A stretch of 64,000 nucleotides of DNA from Vibrio cincinnatiensis. GTDB taxonomy: Bacteria; Pseudomonadota; Gammaproteobacteria; Enterobacterales; Vibrionaceae. Of this stretch, positions 23,047 to 33,302 are shown in pieces; positions within the stretch are counted from its first letter, which is position 1; each line of letters begins with the position of its first letter. The stretch covers positions 186,001 to 250,000 of the forward strand of contig NZ_SGOM01000004.1 of assembly GCF_022113815.1 (NCBI RefSeq). Reading direction: 5' to 3'. The notes under the pieces are model-generated. The model saw nothing but the letters and a program-made list of their open reading frames with translations. It was not told the origin of the DNA and ran no database searches. The translations under genes were made by a program, and so were the position numbers.

Positions 23047-24396
23047 ATGAATAAATATGAACTTCCTAAGACTTCTCAATTACGCAGCAGAGAATTTGTA
23101 TTCGGTGTTGCCACTTCCTCTTATCAAATTGAAGGAGGCGTTACAGAAGGGGGGCGAACACCATCGATCTGGGATACGTTTTGCCAAAAACCGGGTAACG
23201 TTGATAAAGGCGATAATGGTGATATTGCGTGTGATCATTACCATCTTTGGAAGCAAGATATTAAAATGATTAGTGATTTAGGTGTAGATGCTTATCGCTT
23301 ATCTATCGCCTGGCCCCGTATTCTGCCGGAGGATGGAGTGGTGAATCAGCAAGGATTAAACTTCTATGAGCAGATTATTGATGAGTGCCATGCTCGTGGT
23401 ATGAAAGTGTACGTTACCCTTTATCATTGGGATCTTCCTCAATATTTAGAAGATAAAGGAGGGTGGCTTAACCGTGAAACTGCCTATAAATTTGCCCATT
23501 ATGCGGATATTGTGAGCCGTTATTTTGGTAATAAAATAGAGGTTTATACCACGCTGAATGAACCTTTTGTCGCGGCTTTTCTCGGCTATCGTTGGGGCGT
23601 TCATGCCCCAGGAATAAAAGGTGAACGTGAAGGCTTTTTGGCTTCGCATCATTTGATGCTTGGCCATGGTCTGGCTATGCCAATTTTGCGTAAGAATGCA
23701 CCAAAATCAAAACATGGCATCGTTTTTAATGCTTCACCGGCTTACCCTCATCGTGAGAAAGACCAAGGTGCGGCCAATTATTCCGATGCAGAAAATTACC
23801 ATTGGTTTATTGATCCCGTATTAAAAGGGAAATATCCCTCATTAGTTGTTGAGCGACAACAGACCAATATGCCCATGATCTTGGAGGGCGATCTCGACAT
23901 TATTTCAGCACCTGTCGACTATATCGGTATTAATTACTATACACGTAACGTCGTTCGTTATAACGAGAGTGGTGATATCGAAACAGTGAAACAATCAGAG
24001 AATGAACATACTTATATTGGGTGGGAAATTTACCCGCAAGGTTTAACCGATCTTCTGGTACGTTTAAAGGCGCGTTATAACAATTTGCCTCCTATTTATA
24101 TTACGGAAAATGGTGCGGCGAATGATGATAAGTGTATTGATGGGAAAGTAAATGATGAGCAACGTGTTCGTTATTTTCAAGCACATCTCAATGCGGTGGA
24201 TAAGGCAATAGAAGCAGGAGTTCGAGTTGATGGCTATTTTGCTTGGAGTTTAATGGATAACTTTGAATGGGCTTTTGGCTATTGCCAACGCTTTGGCATG
24301 GTTTATGTCGACTATCAAACACAAGAACGGACACTGAAAAATAGCGCTATTGCTTATCAGAATATGCTATTAGAGCGCGCAGAGGAGAATAAGTAA
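23047..24396 (+). CDS. GH1 beta-glucosidase (non-phospho type)
   Basis: Cytoplasmic hydrolase of imported beta-glucosides such as cellobiose. Seen: [15 protein letters not shown] at the N terminus, acid/base TLNEPF, nucleophile ITENGAA, and the C-terminal [14 protein letters not shown]. The Glu-Trp there is typical of unphosphorylated substrates, in contrast to the 6-phospho enzyme at 12.6-14.0 kb. The frame is open far upstream into the permease gene; AAAGG 8 bases before this ATG decides the start (449 aa). It is encoded between permease and ATPase genes of one operon. No signal peptide. Confidence 0.93.
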   Translation: MNKYELPKTSQLRSREFVFGVATSSYQIEGGVTEGGRTPSIWDTFCQKPGNVDKGDNGDIACDHYHLWKQDIKMISDLGVDAYRLSIAWPRILPEDGVVNQQGLNFYEQIIDECHARGMKVYVTLYHWDLPQYLEDKGGWLNRETAYKFAHYADIVSRYFGNKIEVYTTLNEPFVAAFLGYRWGVHAPGIKGEREGFLASHHLMLGHGLAMPILRKNAPKSKHGIVFNASPAYPHREKDQGAANYSDAENYHWFIDPVLKGKYPSLVVERQQTNMPMILEGDLDIISAPVDYIGINYYTRNVVRYNESGDIETVKQSENEHTYIGWEIYPQGLTDLLVRLKARYNNLPPIYITENGAANDDKCIDGKVNDEQRVRYFQAHLNAVDKAIEAGVRVDGYFAWSLMDNFEWAFGYCQRFGMVYVDYQTQERTLKNSAIAYQNMLLERAEENK

Positions 24397-25487
24397 TGGC
24401 TAAAGTTGAATTTAGAAATATTAAAAAATCCTTTGGTAAGGTTGATGTCGTTAAGCACTTTAATTTTACCGTGAATGATGGTGAATTTGTGGTCTTTCTT
24501 GGCCCTTCTGGTTGCGGAAAATCGACAACATTACGTATGCTCGCCGGGCTTGAAACGATTACCTCTGGTGATATTTATGTCGGGGATAAGTTAATCAATA
24601 AAGTGGATGCGAAAGACAGAGATTTAGCCATGGTATTTCAAAGTTATGCACTTTATCCTCATATGAGCGTCTATGAAAATATCGCTTTTGCTTTAAAACT
24701 TAAAGGCATGGCAAAAACGGATATTGATGTTGAAGTTCGCAGAGCAGCTAAAATGCTGGAGTTGGAACCTTTACTGGATAGAAAACCGAAAGAGTTATCT
24801 GGTGGTCAGCGACAAAGGGTGGCAATGGGGCGAGCCATGGTCCGGACGCCAAAAGTCTTTTTATTTGATGAACCACTTTCTAACCTAGATGCCAAACTGC
24901 GTGGTGTAATGCGTGAAGAAATTAAGCATCTTCACCGTGAATTAAAAACCACCACGATTTACGTCACTCATGATCAAATTGAAGCCATGACATTGGCTGA
25001 TCGAATCGTGATCCTTAAAGATGGTTATGTTGCTCAAGTTGGGACGCCAACAGATGTATTTCAGAGACCTGCCAATAAATTTGTTGCCCAATTTATAGGT
25101 AGCCCATCAATGAATATGTTGGATGCCAAACTCATTAATCAAGATAATGAATTTTATATTGAGTTTGGCAATATTCATATTCCACTTCCTGAGCGATTTA
25201 AAGCGCATGCTTCAAAAAATTTGGCGCTGCATTTAGGCATTCGTCCAACGGATATTCATTTGAGAGCAGAACATATTGACCATGAACGTGTATTGCCTTT
25301 CCCGGTAAACATTAAAGATAAAGAATTATTGGGAGCGAGTATTCTTCTGAAAACAGAAATTGCAGGTCAGCCTCTGATGGTGGAAACACAGGCAGCAGAA
25401 GTAACGGTGGATGCGTTGACACTTTATTTAGATCTGGATGCGATTCATTTATTTGATGCATTAAGTGAAAACTCTTTAGCCAGTTAG
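24396..25487 (+). CDS. ABC sugar importer ATPase (MalK/UgpC/MsmK type)
   Basis: Energises the importer. Seen: Walker [10 protein letters not shown], signature [14 protein letters not shown], Walker [13 protein letters not shown], the switch His in YVTHDQ, and a C-terminal OB-like regulatory domain from about residue 240. 363 aa. The start overlaps the stop codon of the GH1 gene (TAATG), so translation is coupled. Confidence 0.95.
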   Translation: MAKVEFRNIKKSFGKVDVVKHFNFTVNDGEFVVFLGPSGCGKSTTLRMLAGLETITSGDIYVGDKLINKVDAKDRDLAMVFQSYALYPHMSVYENIAFALKLKGMAKTDIDVEVRRAAKMLELEPLLDRKPKELSGGQRQRVAMGRAMVRTPKVFLFDEPLSNLDAKLRGVMREEIKHLHRELKTTTIYVTHDQIEAMTLADRIVILKDGYVAQVGTPTDVFQRPANKFVAQFIGSPSMNMLDAKLINQDNEFYIEFGNIHIPLPERFKAHASKNLALHLGIRPTDIHLRAEHIDHERVLPFPVNIKDKELLGASILLKTEIAGQPLMVETQAAEVTVDALTLYLDLDAIHLFDALSENSLAS

Positions 25488-25533
25488 TGACACTCATTTA
25501 GATCAATCATATCGATGGATTAAATAACATTTG

Positions 25534-25555
25534 GCTTCTTCTTCCGGGAAGAAGC
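25534..25555 (+). other. hairpin before the GH94 gene
   Basis: Perfect 8-bp stem GCTTCTTC / GAAGAAGC with a 6-base loop, just upstream of the ribosome site of the GH94 gene. There is no T-run; it could be a stabiliser or processing site in the operon mRNA. Confidence 0.4.
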
Positions 25556-25569
25556 TAGGGATAGTGATG

Positions 25570-27984
25570 ATGAAATTTGGATATTTTGACGATAAAAATA
25601 AAGAATATATAGCCACTACACCATGTACACCCATTAAATGGTGTAATTATGTGGGTACGCTAAATTTTGGTGGCTTGGTCGATAGTAATGGGGGAGTGTT
25701 GTTGTGTAAGGGGGATCCCGCACTTAATCGCATCACCAAATATATCGCCCAACTGCCAAACTCTGACTTTAAAGGCTCGACCCTATATTTAAAAGTACGG
25801 ACTCAAGAAGGGAAGGTCACTGTTTTCTCTCCATTTTATACGCCGACATTGAAATCGTTGGATAAGTTTGAAAACCATACAGGGCTGTCTTATACCACTA
25901 TCGTTGCTGAGGCTTATGGTATTCGATGTGAAAGCACCTTTTTTGTACCCAAACATGATCCGGTTTTGCTCCAAGATATTAAAGTGACCAATATCTCAGG
26001 GGAAGAATTACATATTGATGTAGTGCCTGTTTTTGAATTCACCCATTTTGATGCATTAAAGCAATTGGTCAATGCTGATTGGGTTCCCCAGACCATGATC
26101 TTACAAGCTCACCAGCAAGAAAGTGGGCATACGGTTTTGGAGCAATACGCTTTTATGAAGCGAGATTATGCGGTGAATTTATTAACGGCTGATCGCCCTG
26201 CCACTTCATTTGATGGCGATCGTCAGGCATTTCTTGGTCATCGAGGATATGGGAGTTGGTCTGCTCCTGAAGCTTTGAATCACCTTGAATTAACGAACAG
26301 TGAATGTTTACGTGGTGATAATATCGGCGCTTTAAACCTTCGTTTAGGATGGATGGAACCACAACAAACTGAGCGTACGGTTGTGCAATTGACACAGATG
26401 GAAAGTCTTGAGGCTGCGCAGCCTATCTTGGCCAAGTATCGGAACCATACTGAGGTCGACAAGGCATTTGCAGAGCTTGCGATATTCTGGGAGGAGTATT
26501 TATCGACACTTCAAGTTGAAACCCCCGATCCTGCGATGAACTCCATGCTGAATGTGCATAATCCTCGTCAGTGTCATACCACCAAAAACTGGTCGCGCTA
26601 TTTATCTCTCTATCAGTTGGGGTATGGGGCGCGTGGCATTGGATTTCGTGACTCATCACAAGACATTCTCGGTGTGATAGCCCATATGCCAGAAGAAGCT
26701 CGTGAGTTTATTGAGCGCTTATTGTCGGTTCAAAATATCGATGGCTCTGCTATGCACCAATTTTTTCCTTCCACAATGGAGGCGAATGGGGGGGACTCTC
26801 GTGAGGAAGAAGATCGACCCGATTATTATGGTGATGACCACCTGTGGATCATCTACGCTGTCACCCAGTATGTAAAAGAAACCGGTAATGCGGATTTCTT
26901 GAACAAAGTCATTCCTTATTATCAGAAAGATAAACAAGGCAATCCTATTGAAGCGGGGATCGTATGGGAACATTTATGCCGCGCCATTTTGTTTACTGAA
27001 ACCCATACCGGGCAGCATGGTCTCCCTTTGTTGGGGTTTGCCGATTGGAACGATACGGTGAACTTACCTACCGGGGCCGAATCATTAATGGTCGCGAATA
27101 TGTATGGTAAAGCCTTATTAGACATGTTCGACCTTTGTCAACTTCGTGGCGAGGTTTCACTCGCGCAACACTATCAGGCTCAATATGAAAAAATGCAGAG
27201 TCTTGTCAATCAATATGGTTGGGATGGTGCGTGGTTTATCCGCTATTTTGATGAAGAAGGCGCACCTATTGGCTCTCATAGTAATCAGCAAGGGCAGATC
27301 TACACGAATGCTCAAAGCTGGCCAGTTATTTCAGGGTTTGCTACGCCAGAGCGGGCAACACAAGCGCTTAATTCTGTCTATACAAAATTAAATACGGCGA
27401 ACGGTATTAAGCTGTCAACACCGGGTTATAAAGGCTTTGATCCCGACCTTGGTGGTGTTTCTACCTATCCACCGGGAGCAAAAGAGAATGGGGGGATTTT
27501 CTTGCATGCGAACCCATGGGTCATGATCGCTGAAGCCAAAATGGGAAATGGAGATCGCGCCTATGAGTATTATCGGCAAATAAATCCAGCTTCGAAAAAC
27601 GATCAAATAGATATTTTTGAATCAGAGCCTTATTGCTACCCCCAAAATATATTGGGCGATGAACATCCACAATTTGGGCTTGGGCGTAATGCATGGTTAT
27701 CAGGAACGTCTTCATGGACATACGTCGCTGGCACTCAATGGATACTGGGGATTCGCCCTGAGATTGATGGCTTAGTGATCGATCCGTGTATTCCCTGTGA
27801 TTGGCCTCAATTTAATGTTCGCCGCCAATTTCGTGGTGCCCAGTATTGCATTCAGGTGGTGAACCCTAATCGCGTGAGTAAAGGGGTATTTGAGATGCGC
27901 GTCAACGGGGTGGTGATCAAAGGAAATAAAGCTCCCGTATTTACTGATGGCGAACATCATATCGAGATTACATTAGGAGAATAA
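25570..27984 (+). CDS. GH94 glycoside phosphorylase, cellobiose phosphorylase-like
   Basis: Cytoplasmic enzyme that splits beta-glucosides with phosphate, saving ATP. Seen: N-terminal MKFGYFDDKNKEY, the (alpha/alpha)6 barrel with GIGFRDSSQD, the general-acid motif FADWND, and C-terminal DPCIPCDWPQFNVRRQFRGAQY, all GH94. About 804 aa, close to cellobiose and chitobiose phosphorylases. The first frame codon is an upstream TTG; AGGGA precedes the ATG pair. Context favours cellobiose or another beta-gluco-disaccharide; cellobionate, laminaribiose or sophorose cannot be excluded. Confidence 0.88.
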   Translation: MKFGYFDDKNKEYIATTPCTPIKWCNYVGTLNFGGLVDSNGGVLLCKGDPALNRITKYIAQLPNSDFKGSTLYLKVRTQEGKVTVFSPFYTPTLKSLDKFENHTGLSYTTIVAEAYGIRCESTFFVPKHDPVLLQDIKVTNISGEELHIDVVPVFEFTHFDALKQLVNADWVPQTMILQAHQQESGHTVLEQYAFMKRDYAVNLLTADRPATSFDGDRQAFLGHRGYGSWSAPEALNHLELTNSECLRGDNIGALNLRLGWMEPQQTERTVVQLTQMESLEAAQPILAKYRNHTEVDKAFAELAIFWEEYLSTLQVETPDPAMNSMLNVHNPRQCHTTKNWSRYLSLYQLGYGARGIGFRDSSQDILGVIAHMPEEAREFIERLLSVQNIDGSAMHQFFPSTMEANGGDSREEEDRPDYYGDDHLWIIYAVTQYVKETGNADFLNKVIPYYQKDKQGNPIEAGIVWEHLCRAILFTETHTGQHGLPLLGFADWNDTVNLPTGAESLMVANMYGKALLDMFDLCQLRGEVSLAQHYQAQYEKMQSLVNQYGWDGAWFIRYFDEEGAPIGSHSNQQGQIYTNAQSWPVISGFATPERATQALNSVYTKLNTANGIKLSTPGYKGFDPDLGGVSTYPPGAKENGGIFLHANPWVMIAEAKMGNGDRAYEYYRQINPASKNDQIDIFESEPYCYPQNILGDEHPQFGLGRNAWLSGTSSWTYVAGTQWILGIRPEIDGLVIDPCIPCDWPQFNVRRQFRGAQYCIQVVNPNRVSKGVFEMRVNGVVIKGNKAPVFTDGEHHIEITLGE

Positions 27985-27987
27985 TAA

Positions 27988-28007
27988 AAGGGCACGAAGG
28001 TGCCCTT
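27988..28007. terminator. bidirectional terminator
   Basis: AAGGGCAC-GAAG-GTGCCCTT, an 8-bp perfect stem between the convergent GH94 and epimerase genes. An A-rich stretch at 27984-27989 gives a T-run in the minus direction. Confidence 0.7.
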
Positions 28008-28019
28008 ACGACGCCCAAA

Positions 28020-28964
28020 TCAAGCTCGGTATATGGCTTGGCATTGCCAATGAAATGTTTGTTGCTGATGTGGCGCAAGCTCTAATAACCCGAGTTGATT
28101 ATTAAAGGCATCAGCAGGGCATGTCATGGGTTCAATCGCAATAGAGGCTTCGCTATTTGGTGTATAGAGCTGAAGATAAGGATAGCGAGGATCTTGTTGA
28201 TAAAGCAGTACGGCAGAGTGATCGTTTCGATGGAAAGTTAATGGAATCGGTTGATGGCTATCGAATGAAAAACAGTGATTTAAAGCGACATTCTTGAGAG
28301 ACGCCCCATGAGCAAATTGGCAGTAAGGTTGAAACTCTCCATTGGGAAGATCGTTAACATGCTTTACCTCATTGCACGCTGGCATGGTTAGAGTGCACTG
28401 AGCCAGAGAAACACCCAATGAAAAGTAAGGATGCCAAGCATCACCAAAAGGTAAGGATGATTGCCCTTGGTTTTTAATAGTCGTTGTGCAGCTTAATAAA
28501 CCATTGGCCGTGATATGGAACCTTATATCTAACTGAAAGGCAAAGGGATATCCCGGGTGCAGACAAGGGGTAGTGAAACGAAGTGTGATTTCAGCATCTT
28601 GCTGTGTGGCATTTGAATGTATCAGTGTAAAGGGTTGATTGTAGAGTAACCCATGCACGGCATGTTCAGACCAAGGGAAGTTAGCGGGTAATTGATAATG
28701 AACCCCCGCGTAATGATAGTGGCCTTGATTGAGGCGATTGGGAAAAGGAAAGAGTTTAGCACTGCGTGAATAATAGGGATGAAAATTAAGTAATTCATCA
28801 CTATTTTGATAACCAGATATAAATGAGAATGGACTATGATTTACTGTGAATTTATTCACTATTGCGCCAAACCCATTAATTATATGCAGTTCTATACCAT
28901 AAATTGGATTGGTTATTATGATGTTGTCAAACAATCCAAATTTTCCTTTTTTAATTTTAAACAT
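28020..28964 (-). CDS. aldose 1-epimerase (galactose mutarotase-like)
   Basis: Interconverts alpha and beta sugar anomers, useful when hydrolases or phosphorylases release beta-sugars. Seen: the mutarotase-like pattern with FPNRL, a WSEHAVHGLLY segment (catalytic His) and FGDAWHPYFSLG (second His), with a C-terminal AIEPMTCPADAFN holding the conserved Glu. The Met five residues into the frame has GGAG 9 bases upstream, giving 314 aa. It is divergent from the GH116 gene. Confidence 0.82.
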   Translation of the reverse strand: MFKIKKGKFGLFDNIIITNPIYGIELHIINGFGAIVNKFTVNHSPFSFISGYQNSDELLNFHPYYSRSAKLFPFPNRLNQGHYHYAGVHYQLPANFPWSEHAVHGLLYNQPFTLIHSNATQQDAEITLRFTTPCLHPGYPFAFQLDIRFHITANGLLSCTTTIKNQGQSSLPFGDAWHPYFSLGVSLAQCTLTMPACNEVKHVNDLPNGEFQPYCQFAHGASLKNVALNHCFSFDSHQPIPLTFHRNDHSAVLLYQQDPRYPYLQLYTPNSEASIAIEPMTCPADAFNNQLGLLELAPHQQQTFHWQCQAIYRA

Positions 28965-29031
28965 TGTTAGTATCTCCATTTTTTCTAGATAGTAACAAGT
29001 GAAATTAATTATTCAATATTGGATTTTGATT

Positions 29032-32000
29032 ATGATAAATAAAATTCCCTATACAAGTTATTATGGTTTAGCCAGTGAACTGTGTAGCCAAGGAGAAGCG
29101 GCTGAATTCATTCAACCTTGGTATACCCCTATATCAACAACGCCTAATAATACAGGTATGGCCGTCGGGGGGATCGGTTCTACATTTACGCTAACTCCAA
29201 AAGGGGAAACTCCCAATTTTAGCTTTATTCCTGGTATTTATATTGACTGCTCAGAACAAGATATTAATTTTAACGATTTTTATATCTCGGTTATGGATGA
29301 GTTAGAGCTTGAGCATCTTAGTATTCATAACCTAATCGAATTAGAGCGGTTTCTTAGTTTTTATCCTGTCACATTTGATGGTGTTAGATTACGTATTGAT
29401 GATGAAGAAAAAACACTAGAAAGAATTAAGTCAGGATTGAAGAATTTGAACTTCTATATTGACAATCAAGCTGAATTTGAACGCTGGAATATAGAATTTA
29501 CTGAGAAAACACAACGATTGATTCATGAGAACCCTCGCTCTCTTAACACTCAACTGTGGGTCGCCATCGATTTCTTTAGTGGGCGGCTTATCAATAATTC
29601 AGCAAAGGCTTCATCACTAACGACTCAATCATTGGGAGCCATTGAGGCCTTGAGCGCCGAAGAGATTCACTACCAAGCCTTATACCCAACAGCACTGTAT
29701 GACTATCAACATTTTGATGAGATACGAGTTGAGCGAAAAGTCGTTTCTCCTATTGTTAAAGGAGATAAAAAACTGTGTTCTTTGCCTTTGCATTGGAACC
29801 AGTTTGCATTTGAAAATCGCTCTACGAAAACTCAGTTAATCACCTTAGCCCAGCCTTTCGAAAACCTGATTGGCTCGACGTATCAAAAGCATCGTCAAGG
29901 CGTTCAGGATTCCGCTTGTTCCTTAGTGCGCAATACGATAAAGCAGCAACACAATCTAAAACAAATAAAGAGTAATGATGCTCAGTTTGTGGGGGTGAGC
30001 TTACGGAGTGATTCGCCTTATTCTTCTGATATTGAAGGGGAGGTGTTGTATGGCATTGTTGTGAAAAAAGAAGACTTACAAGCCGGTAGAGCCACCATCA
30101 CGGTTAAACCTTCTTTGTATAAAGAGAAACTAGAGCAAGAGCTACTTTCGGCCTTAAATACGGGGCGAACCAATACTCATTTTGATGCAGGCACTTATAG
30201 TGGGCGAGAGCCTTTAACTTCTTTGGTGGTAGTTCAAATTGAATTACAACCCGGAGAATCACTAGACTTACGTTTTTTACAAGTGATGGATCACAGTAAA
30301 ATCTGGCTGGATGATTGGTGGTCAGAAAAAGCCTATAGCCAGTTTTTTGCTGAGGCTCATCGAGCGACCAGCATAGTAGAATCGATCCTGCCTCAACTTG
30401 AAATGATTGAAGATAAAATAACTCAGCAGCAAGTCGATTTTTTAGATTCAGCGAATCAGCAGTTTAGTGACAAATCATGTGCCCAGCACTTTGCTACGAT
30501 GGCGATGAATACTCTCTCTTTTCTTGCTGAATCGACGGTTTGGGATCGAGACGATCGTTTTTTAGTCAAAGAGTGTGTGGATTACCCTTTCTTCAACTCT
30601 TTAGATGTCTATTTTTATGGGTCATTTGCCATTCTTTACCTATTGCCTGAGCTTGATGGGCAGGTGATGCAAGCTTTTTCTCAGGCGATTTTGTCTTCCG
30701 ACAATACCCCTCGGCGTTATTGGGAATATGCGGATAAGCCTTTTGCAGACCTGATGGATAAAAAATATGCGGGAGTTCGAGCCGTGTATGGTGCCGTGAT
30801 CCATGACTTAGGGAGCCCCTTTGATATTAATCCAGATGCGTATAATTGGCACAATGTCAAAGAGTGGAAAGATCTTGCGCCTAAATTTGTTTTAATGGTT
30901 TACCGACATTATCAACACACAGGCAATAAACATGTTGTTGAGGTTTGCTGGTCTGCGGTGAAAGAAAGCCTCCATTATTTATCCTCTTTGATTGAAGAAG
31001 GGGATACTTTGCCTTTAGTTCATGGAACCGATGATACGTTTGATAATCTCGCCTCTCATGGCATTGCCATTTATTGTGCGAGTTTATGGGTTGCCGCTCT
31101 CCAAGTTGCTGGACAGTTAGCTGATATCATGGGAGAAAATGCCCTATCTACTGAATATCAACAGCGAGCAAGAGCAGCTTTAACTACCTTAGAGAAACAT
31201 CTTTGGGATGAGCAGCAAGGGTACTACCATTTTTATGCGACACCGATTCAAGCTAACCATCTCACGGGAACGGATTTTCAACCATTAAAGCAGTTAGGGC
31301 TTTCTTTGTCGGGAGAGAAAGTCGCTGATAAGCAGTTATTGAATGACTATCTCAATGTTATCGATGAAAAAAGTACCTTGTCAAAATTCGAGCAGAGATT
31401 GGAAAAGAAACAGCGCTTATTAGCAACCGCACCATTAGCTTTTAGCCGTGAATATCAGGTGATGGTACTCGATTCTGATAATAGTTTTGGTGATGCTTTA
31501 GTGGCGGATACTTACTTAAAACTTATGGGGTTAAAGGGGCTATTTTCTGCTGAGCGAGTCAGTAGAACGTTAGACTTTATCTATCAAATCAATTTCTTAA
31601 ACAATAGCCCACATCTTGGGGTTGCCAATATGACGCTGGCCGATGGGGCTCCCCATGATGCTTTTCAGGCACAAGATGTTTGGGGTGGCGTGCAATTTAG
31701 TGTTGCGAGTGCTTTAAAATTGGCAGGTAAACAACAGCAAGCTGAGCGCTTACTCAATACGGTCTATGACACGCTTTATCATTCTGCCAAAATTCCTTTT
31801 GCTGCTCCGGAAGGATTTAATGGCTCTGCCCAAGTAACAGAACGTGATTTACAGGCTCTGTTATCACTAAATGATGAGGCGGCAAAAACATGTTTACATG
31901 CGTTAAAAGCGGCCAATGCCCTGAGAGAAGATGGACGTGTTAATCCAGATCTACGTTTTACTAAAAAAGTATTTATCAGTAATTTTATTAATGATGAGTT

Positions 32001-32112
32001 AGATAACCTTTTGATTGAAAAGCTATATCAGTGGTTAATCCAAAATAGTATGAAGTACACTGCAGGGCGCTATTTTAGGCCAGGAATGATTTTTTCTTAT
32101 CTTTATTGTTAA
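29032..32112 (+). CDS. GH116-like glycosidase (beta-glucosidase/glucosylceramidase superfamily)
   Basis: Large enzyme without a signal peptide. Seen: an N-terminal beta domain with GGIGS near residue 45, and an (alpha/alpha)6 catalytic half with AESTVWDRDDRF (nucleophile region), VIHDLGSPFD, and the acid/base region HGTDDTFDNLASHGIAIYC, matching the layout of GH116. About 1026 aa is long for the family. A GTG 11 codons upstream is open; GGA 8 bases before this ATG favours it. GH116 enzymes act on beta-glucosides or beta-xylosides, so a cytoplasmic oligosaccharide hydrolase fits. Its substrate is inference. Confidence 0.8.
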   Translation: MINKIPYTSYYGLASELCSQGEAAEFIQPWYTPISTTPNNTGMAVGGIGSTFTLTPKGETPNFSFIPGIYIDCSEQDINFNDFYISVMDELELEHLSIHNLIELERFLSFYPVTFDGVRLRIDDEEKTLERIKSGLKNLNFYIDNQAEFERWNIEFTEKTQRLIHENPRSLNTQLWVAIDFFSGRLINNSAKASSLTTQSLGAIEALSAEEIHYQALYPTALYDYQHFDEIRVERKVVSPIVKGDKKLCSLPLHWNQFAFENRSTKTQLITLAQPFENLIGSTYQKHRQGVQDSACSLVRNTIKQQHNLKQIKSNDAQFVGVSLRSDSPYSSDIEGEVLYGIVVKKEDLQAGRATITVKPSLYKEKLEQELLSALNTGRTNTHFDAGTYSGREPLTSLVVVQIELQPGESLDLRFLQVMDHSKIWLDDWWSEKAYSQFFAEAHRATSIVESILPQLEMIEDKITQQQVDFLDSANQQFSDKSCAQHFATMAMNTLSFLAESTVWDRDDRFLVKECVDYPFFNSLDVYFYGSFAILYLLPELDGQVMQAFSQAILSSDNTPRRYWEYADKPFADLMDKKYAGVRAVYGAVIHDLGSPFDINPDAYNWHNVKEWKDLAPKFVLMVYRHYQHTGNKHVVEVCWSAVKESLHYLSSLIEEGDTLPLVHGTDDTFDNLASHGIAIYCASLWVAALQVAGQLADIMGENALSTEYQQRARAALTTLEKHLWDEQQGYYHFYATPIQANHLTGTDFQPLKQLGLSLSGEKVADKQLLNDYLNVIDEKSTLSKFEQRLEKKQRLLATAPLAFSREYQVMVLDSDNSFGDALVADTYLKLMGLKGLFSAERVSRTLDFIYQINFLNNSPHLGVANMTLADGAPHDAFQAQDVWGGVQFSVASALKLAGKQQQAERLLNTVYDTLYHSAKIPFAAPEGFNGSAQVTERDLQALLSLNDEAAKTCLHALKAANALREDGRVNPDLRFTKKVFISNFINDELDNLLIEKLYQWLIQNSMKYTAGRYFRPGMIFSYLYC

Positions 32113-32224
32113 TTTTAATAGCATAAGAGGTTGATTTTTATCAGCCCTTTTTTCTTCACTAATTCACAGTGTTATGCTAGAAGAATTAATCGATATCAAC
32201 GTGATTAATGCATTAGGTCGTTAT

Positions 32225-33244
32225 ATGGATAAAACGAATAAAAATAAAGCGCCTACCGCTTACGAAGTGGCTAAGCTTGCCAATGTTTCCCCCAGTACGG
32301 TTTCTCGCTATTTTAACCGAACGTCCTATGTCTCCCATGATAAAACGGAAAAGATAGAGGATGCTATCCGCTCACTAGGATATAAACCACAAGTTTATGT
32401 TGATAAATTAGCCAAAACACGTTCAATGACGATTGGTGTTCTGGTTCAAAACCCTGATAGCCCCTATACCAGTAGTATCTTAATTGATATGGAAAAGGTG
32501 CTCGCTGAGCATGGTTATTCTTTATTAATGTCGGTTAATAGCTGGCAAGCAAGATTAGTATCCTATTCTTTGGACTATTTGCTCAAGAGCGATGTGGATG
32601 CCATCATTATTATTTCGGGGAATGTGGATAAAAAACTGATTTTTAAATGTGCAGAGAAAATACCGATTGTTGCTGTTGGGTATAATATTGTTGGTGATAA
32701 TATACAATCAATCGCACTGGATAATACTATGGGCGGGTATCTTGCAACATTACACTTAATTCAGTTAGGGCATGTAAATATTGCGCATTTAAAAGGGTTG
32801 CCAAATCATGAGGATGCTATTTCTCGTTTTCATGGTTATCAAAAAGCCCTTTCTGAAGCGGGGATCGTATTCAAGAAAAAACTTGTATTAGAAGGTGACT
32901 TTAGTATCAAGACGGGTTATGAGAGAACGGTAGAGCTCATTCAATCTCAAGTCTATTTTTCGGCCATATTTGCGGCAAATGATCTCACTGCCTATGGCGC
33001 AATAAAAGCATTACATGACCATGGGTATAAAGTACCTGAAGATATTTCGGTAATTGGTTTTGATGATCTCCCTACATCTACTTATTTTACTCCGTCATTG
33101 ACTACATTACGGCAGCCTCTTGATGAAATAGGGGCCATTAGTGCTCAATGTATTTTAAAATTGCTATGCGGAGAAGTCGAAATGGTTCGGCTTCCTCCTA
33201 TTAGTTTAATTGCGAGAGAATCCACAAAATCTCGTTATCGATAA
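32225..33244 (+). CDS. LacI family transcriptional regulator
   Basis: Third LacI-type regulator in the locus. Seen: helix-turn-helix (TAYEVAKLANVSPSTVSRYFN) preceded by a short Lys/Asn-rich N terminus, and a sensor domain ending SLIARESTKSRYR. The frame is open 17 codons upstream; AGG 8 bases before this ATG is the better ribosome site. It follows the GH116 gene and converges on GH9, so it may control GH116, the epimerase or the secreted glucanases. Confidence 0.88.
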   Translation: MDKTNKNKAPTAYEVAKLANVSPSTVSRYFNRTSYVSHDKTEKIEDAIRSLGYKPQVYVDKLAKTRSMTIGVLVQNPDSPYTSSILIDMEKVLAEHGYSLLMSVNSWQARLVSYSLDYLLKSDVDAIIIISGNVDKKLIFKCAEKIPIVAVGYNIVGDNIQSIALDNTMGGYLATLHLIQLGHVNIAHLKGLPNHEDAISRFHGYQKALSEAGIVFKKKLVLEGDFSIKTGYERTVELIQSQVYFSAIFAANDLTAYGAIKALHDHGYKVPEDISVIGFDDLPTSTYFTPSLTTLRQPLDEIGAISAQCILKLLCGEVEMVRLPPISLIARESTKSRYR

Positions 33245-33252
33245 TGATAATA

Positions 33253-33281
33253 AAGCCGAAAATAGATTCTATTTTCGGCTT
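33253..33281. terminator. bidirectional terminator
   Basis: Perfect 13-bp stem AAGCCGAAAATAG / CTATTTTCGGCTT with a 3-base loop, followed by TGTTTTA. It separates the convergent LacI and GH9 genes. Confidence 0.9.
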
Positions 33282-33302
33282 GTTTTACTTAATGTTATTT
33301 AA

